The notes under the pieces were generated by a model. The model had not been told where the DNA came from. It searched no databases and saw nothing but the letters and a program-made list of their open reading frames with translations. From Catelliglobosispora koreensis DSM 44566 (GTDB lineage Bacteria > Actinomycetota > Actinomycetes > Mycobacteriales > Micromonosporaceae): DNA of 64,000 bases. Below are positions 61,030 through 64,000 of this stretch, piece after piece. The stretch spans positions 206-64,205 of the forward strand of contig NZ_KB903252.1 in assembly GCF_000379685.1 (NCBI RefSeq). The letters are read 5' to 3'. Numbering within the stretch: position 1 is the first letter of the stretch; every line of letters begins with the position of its first letter. The position numbers were made by a program, and so were the translations under genes.

Positions 61030-62076
61030 GTGAGCATCAACGAAAATGCCAACGTCGACCCCTCACAGGTCGAGGACATGCGCGGCCAGACAGGTGGCGG
61101 CGGCGGGGGCGGCTTCAACTTCCCCGGCCTGGGTTCCGGCGGGGGTGGTGGCGGAGGCGGCGGAGGCATGGGCGGTCTCGGCGCCGGGGCAGGCTGTCTG
61201 AGTGCTTTCCTGCCGATGTTCAAGAAGAACCCCAAACTTGGCTGCGCGATCGTCATCATCCTCGCGCTATGCATCGGTGGCTTTCTCTGTTTCGGTGGCG
61301 GTGGACAGCTCGGCAACCTGGGCAACGTCGGTGGCCTGGGCGGTGGCGGCACGGCTCCCCAGCCCGGCGACAACACCGACCTGCAAAAGGCATGTGATGT
61401 CAGTAACCCTGAGCGGTTCCAGCGCACCGACTGCCGCAATCTGCTCTACATCAACTCAGTTCAGGCGTACTGGCAGCAGGCCATGCCGCAATACTTCGGC
61501 ACCCCGTATCAGAAGGCGACCACGCGTTACTTCAGCGGCGGCGTGAACACGGCATGTGGCAGTGCCAGCTCCGGCATGGGGCCGTTCTACTGCCCGGGTG
61601 ACAATCACGTCTACATCGACCTGGCCTTCTACGACGAGCTCGCGAGACGGTTTGGGGCTTCGGGGCAGTTCGCTCAGGCTTATGTTCTGGCCCACGAGTA
61701 CGGGCACCACGTGCAGACGCTGCTCGGCACGGAAGCCGAAGTTAGAAGGGCACAGCAGCGCGACCCGGCCAACGCGAACCGTTACTCCGTCGCCATGGAA
61801 CTTCAGGCGGACTGTTTCGCCGGGACCTGGGCCAACGCCGCCTCCCGCACGACGGACGCCACGGGACAGCCTCTTTTCACGAGCATCACGCAAAAGGACA
61901 TCGACGAGGCACTGCAAGCCGCAGCGGCGGTCGGCGACGACACCATCCAAAAGCGAGCGACCGGCACGATCAACGAGTCTGGCTTCACGCACGGATCAGC
62001 CCAGCAGCGGCAGCAATGGTTCAACCAGGGGTTCACGACCGGCGACCCGCGCCAGTGCAACACCTTCGGTTCGTAA
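61030..62076 (+). CDS. YpfJ-like neutral zinc metallopeptidase
   Basis: 348 residues. Acidic start, then Gly-rich linker (GGGGGGGFNFPG and a longer Gly run), one membrane helix (GCAIVIILALCIGGFLC), and the peptidase domain: zinc motif LAHEYGHHVQ, ELQADCFAGTWA with the third ligand Glu, plus YFGTPYQ. Membrane-anchored, with the catalytic part outside. GTG 61030 is 7 nt from TACAGT (61017-61022) and fits leaderless; ATG 61024 is the alternative. Confidence 0.88.
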   Translation: MSINENANVDPSQVEDMRGQTGGGGGGGFNFPGLGSGGGGGGGGGGMGGLGAGAGCLSAFLPMFKKNPKLGCAIVIILALCIGGFLCFGGGGQLGNLGNVGGLGGGGTAPQPGDNTDLQKACDVSNPERFQRTDCRNLLYINSVQAYWQQAMPQYFGTPYQKATTRYFSGGVNTACGSASSGMGPFYCPGDNHVYIDLAFYDELARRFGASGQFAQAYVLAHEYGHHVQTLLGTEAEVRRAQQRDPANANRYSVAMELQADCFAGTWANAASRTTDATGQPLFTSITQKDIDEALQAAAAVGDDTIQKRATGTINESGFTHGSAQQRQQWFNQGFTTGDPRQCNTFGS

Positions 62077-62110
62077 CACTTTTGCAATGTTCCTCACATA
62101 ACGTGGGCCA

Positions 62111-63691
62111 ATGGCGGATCTCTTCGAGGACTACCGCCTTGGCCCGGGCTGGGATGAGATGTTCGCCGAGCCCGCCGTGCCTAGGCCCAGCTACGAGACC
62201 CTTTACGCGACGCTTCAGGCACTGTCCAGTGCGGACTTAGGCCTGCGCTCAGAGGTGCTCCAGCGCGCCTTCCTGGATCAGGGCATCACGTTCGCCCTCA
62301 AAGGTGTGGAACGGCCGTTCCCGCTCGACATCGTGCCGCGGGTCATCACCGCCGCCGAGTGGGCACATGTGGAAGCCGGTGTGGCGCAACGCATCCAGGC
62401 CTTGGAGATGTTCCTCGCCGACGTTTACGGCCCGGCCACCGTGCTCAGTGACGGCATCGTGCCCAGGCGAGTCGTCGTGACCAGTGCCCACTTTCACCGG
62501 GAGGCCGCGGGGATCAACCCGGCCAACGGCGTGCGCATCCACGTCGCTGGCGTCGACCTCATACGCGACGAGCAGGGAGCGTTCCGCGTCCTGGAAGACA
62601 ACGTGCGCACGCCGTCAGGCGTCAGCTATGTCATCGAGAACCGCCGCGCGATCTCGCATGTGCTGCCGGAAGTGCTTGCCTCGACCCGGATCCGGCCGGT
62701 GGACTCCTATCCCGCTCAGTTGCTTGCCGCGCTGCGGGCAGCCGCTCCAGCCGGGGTAAGCGATCCGACGGTCGTCGTGCTGACGCCGGGCGTGCACAAC
62801 TCGGCCTACTTCGAGCACACGCTGCTGGCCCGCGAAATGGGCGTGGAACTCGTCGAAGGCCGCGACCTGCTGTGCGCGGCCAACGAGGTCTCGATGCGCA
62901 CCACCGCCGGTGAGAAGCGGGTCGACGTCATCTACCGCCGCATCGACGACGACTTCCTCGATCCGGTCCACTTTAGAGCTGACTCAATGATCGGCGTCGC
63001 TGGCTTACTCAACGCCGCCCGCTGCGGCAAGGTCACCATCGCCAACGCGGTCGGCAACGGTGTGGCCGACGACAAGCTGCTCTACACCTATGTCCCCGAC
63101 CTGATCCGCTACTACCTGGCGCAGGAGCCGATCCTGCCCAACGTCACCGCCTACCGGCTCGAGGACAACCCTGATGTGCTCGAATACGCCTTGGGCCGCA
63201 TGGATTCGCTCGTGTTCAAACCGGTCGACGGATCGGGCGGGGCAGGCATCGTGATCGGGTCACGGGCCTCGGAAGAGGTACTGGAGAAGTTGCGAGCCCG
63301 GATAACCGTTGACCCACGCGGCTGGATCGCCCAGGAGGAAGTCGCCCTGTCGATGGTGCCGACGCTGATCGGCAACCGGCTGCGCGGCCGTCACGTCGAC
63401 CTGCGCCCGTTCGCCGTCAACGATGGCGTCGCTGTCAAAGTTCTGCCGGGCGGGTTGACCCGCGTCGCGCTGCCTGAAGGCGAACTGGTCGTCAACTCCA
63501 GCCAGGGTGGCGGTTCCAAGGACACCTGGGTGCTCGCCGAAGCGACCGACCCGTCCGAGCCCAGCCCACAACACCCGCGCGGGGCCGCGATTCCACAACC
63601 CAGAAAACCAGACCCTGGCCCTGGTACTGGAGAAGTCGTCGCCCAGCAACAACAACAGCAACAGCAGACCGTCGGGGAGGCGCCATGCTGA
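62111..63691 (+). CDS. Circularly permuted ATP-grasp protein (DUF404/DUF407)
   Basis: 526 residues. Opens ADLFEDYRLGPGWDEMF; core HVAGVDLIRDEQGAFRVLEDN, VFKPVDGSGGAGIVIG and the late WIAQEEVALS. Usually found with alpha-E, transglutaminase-like and proteasome-like genes in a predicted peptide-forming or tagging pathway. Unusual poly-Gln tail (eight consecutive Q near the end). TAACGT lies 6 nt before ATG 62111 (leaderless). Overlaps the next gene by 7 nt. Confidence 0.9.
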   Translation: MADLFEDYRLGPGWDEMFAEPAVPRPSYETLYATLQALSSADLGLRSEVLQRAFLDQGITFALKGVERPFPLDIVPRVITAAEWAHVEAGVAQRIQALEMFLADVYGPATVLSDGIVPRRVVVTSAHFHREAAGINPANGVRIHVAGVDLIRDEQGAFRVLEDNVRTPSGVSYVIENRRAISHVLPEVLASTRIRPVDSYPAQLLAALRAAAPAGVSDPTVVVLTPGVHNSAYFEHTLLAREMGVELVEGRDLLCAANEVSMRTTAGEKRVDVIYRRIDDDFLDPVHFRADSMIGVAGLLNAARCGKVTIANAVGNGVADDKLLYTYVPDLIRYYLAQEPILPNVTAYRLEDNPDVLEYALGRMDSLVFKPVDGSGGAGIVIGSRASEEVLEKLRARITVDPRGWIAQEEVALSMVPTLIGNRLRGRHVDLRPFAVNDGVAVKVLPGGLTRVALPEGELVVNSSQGGGSKDTWVLAEATDPSEPSPQHPRGAAIPQPRKPDPGPGTGEVVAQQQQQQQQTVGEAPC

Positions 63692-64000
63692 GCCGGATAG
63701 CCGAGTCGCTCTACTGGATCGGCCGTTACGCAGAACGCGCTGAGGGAACCGCGCGCATCCTCGATGTGCACGTCCACGGCATGCTTCAGGACCCGTGGGT
63801 CGATCAGGAAGAGGCGTGCCGTTCACTGCTCAAGGTGATGGGCGTGACGACCGATGCCACACAGGTCTCAACGCTGCAAGTGGTCAGCCTGCTCGGACTC
63901 GAGCAGGCCAGCCCGAGCTCGGTGGTCGGAGCGCTCGCGGCCGCACGCGAAAACGCCCGTGGCGCAAGGGAAACCATCTCGACGGAAATGTGGGAGTGTC
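63685..64000 (+). CDS. Alpha-E domain protein (start only)
   Basis: The window cuts this gene after 105 codons. It starts MLSRIAESLYWIGRYAERAEGTARILDV, the usual alpha-E start, and is helical. Coupled to the permuted ATP-grasp gene by overlap. A GGGGAGG Shine-Dalgarno precedes ATG 63685. Confidence 0.88.
   Translation, partial: MLSRIAESLYWIGRYAERAEGTARILDVHVHGMLQDPWVDQEEACRSLLKVMGVTTDATQVSTLQVVSLLGLEQASPSSVVGALAAARENARGARETISTEMWEC

Overview
The window is high-GC chromosomal DNA from an actinobacterium. The order acnA, moxR, DUF58, VWA, fabG, inhA, hemH matches the mycobacterial and Pseudonocardiaceae layout. Many genes carry GTG starts, and at least eleven have a TANNNT hexamer only 6-7 nt before the start codon, the pattern of leaderless mRNAs. 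I infer a non-mycobacterial member of the Pseudonocardiales. No rRNA, tRNA, CRISPR array, transposase or phage module was recognised.

Layout. 1-2.9 kb: end of an HNH endonuclease gene, a truncated haemoglobin, a secreted fibronectin-III protein and a TIR-domain protein. 2.95-12.6 kb: a LacI-controlled locus with an NMT1/THI5-type ABC importer, two cupins, the LacI regulator, a large secreted ThuA / sugar dehydrogenase / PKD / CBM6 protein and an NCS1-like permease. Four related LacI-type operators sit at its four promoters. 13.4-19.1 kb: a TetM/Otr(A)-like ribosomal protection protein, a secreted Tat FAD oxidoreductase, a coiled-coil exported protein and a SanA/YdcF protein. 19.2-24.8 kb: an HTH-Clp_N protein with tandem operators, DUF3097, a hypothetical protein, a NagD-like HAD phosphatase, hemH, inhA and fabG. 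25.0-25.36 kb: a plus-strand mini-unit with a hairpin-masked short ORF and a 27-aa membrane protein. 25.4-31.3 kb: VWA, DUF58 and MoxR, a candidate structured RNA, PH-domain proteins and a hotdog thioesterase. 31.3-38.7 kb: MBL hydrolase, asnB, aminopeptidase P, an LLM oxidoreductase, a collagen-like protein, pirin and VOC. 38.8-45.8 kb: acnA and acnR, separated by four minus-strand genes. 45.8-48.1 kb: a four-gene operon with a small membrane protein, a TIGR04222 protein ending in a Gly/Cys tail, a DUF692 (MNIO) enzyme and its small partner, which looks like a RiPP-type modification system. 48.2-58 kb: ANTAR/PAS/PP2C phosphatase, phosphoesterase, BON, nucleotidyltransferase, an atypical SDR, a lipoprotein, an ABC exporter, a crotonase, a small HTH protein and a polytopic membrane protein. 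59.3-64 kb: ABC-F ATPase, YpfJ-like metallopeptidase, permuted ATP-grasp and alpha-E protein (cut by the window end).

The gene-free stretches are not featureless. Five copies of an exactly 66-bp nested palindrome lie at 12.77, 12.98, 36.57, 58.78 and 58.87 kb. At the two larger sites the element sits where a pyrimidine-rich strand switches to purine-rich, so the purine strand runs outward from the element on both sides. The points most worth following are this repeat family, the DUF692/TIGR04222 operon, the LacI regulon and the hairpin-masked small-protein unit.
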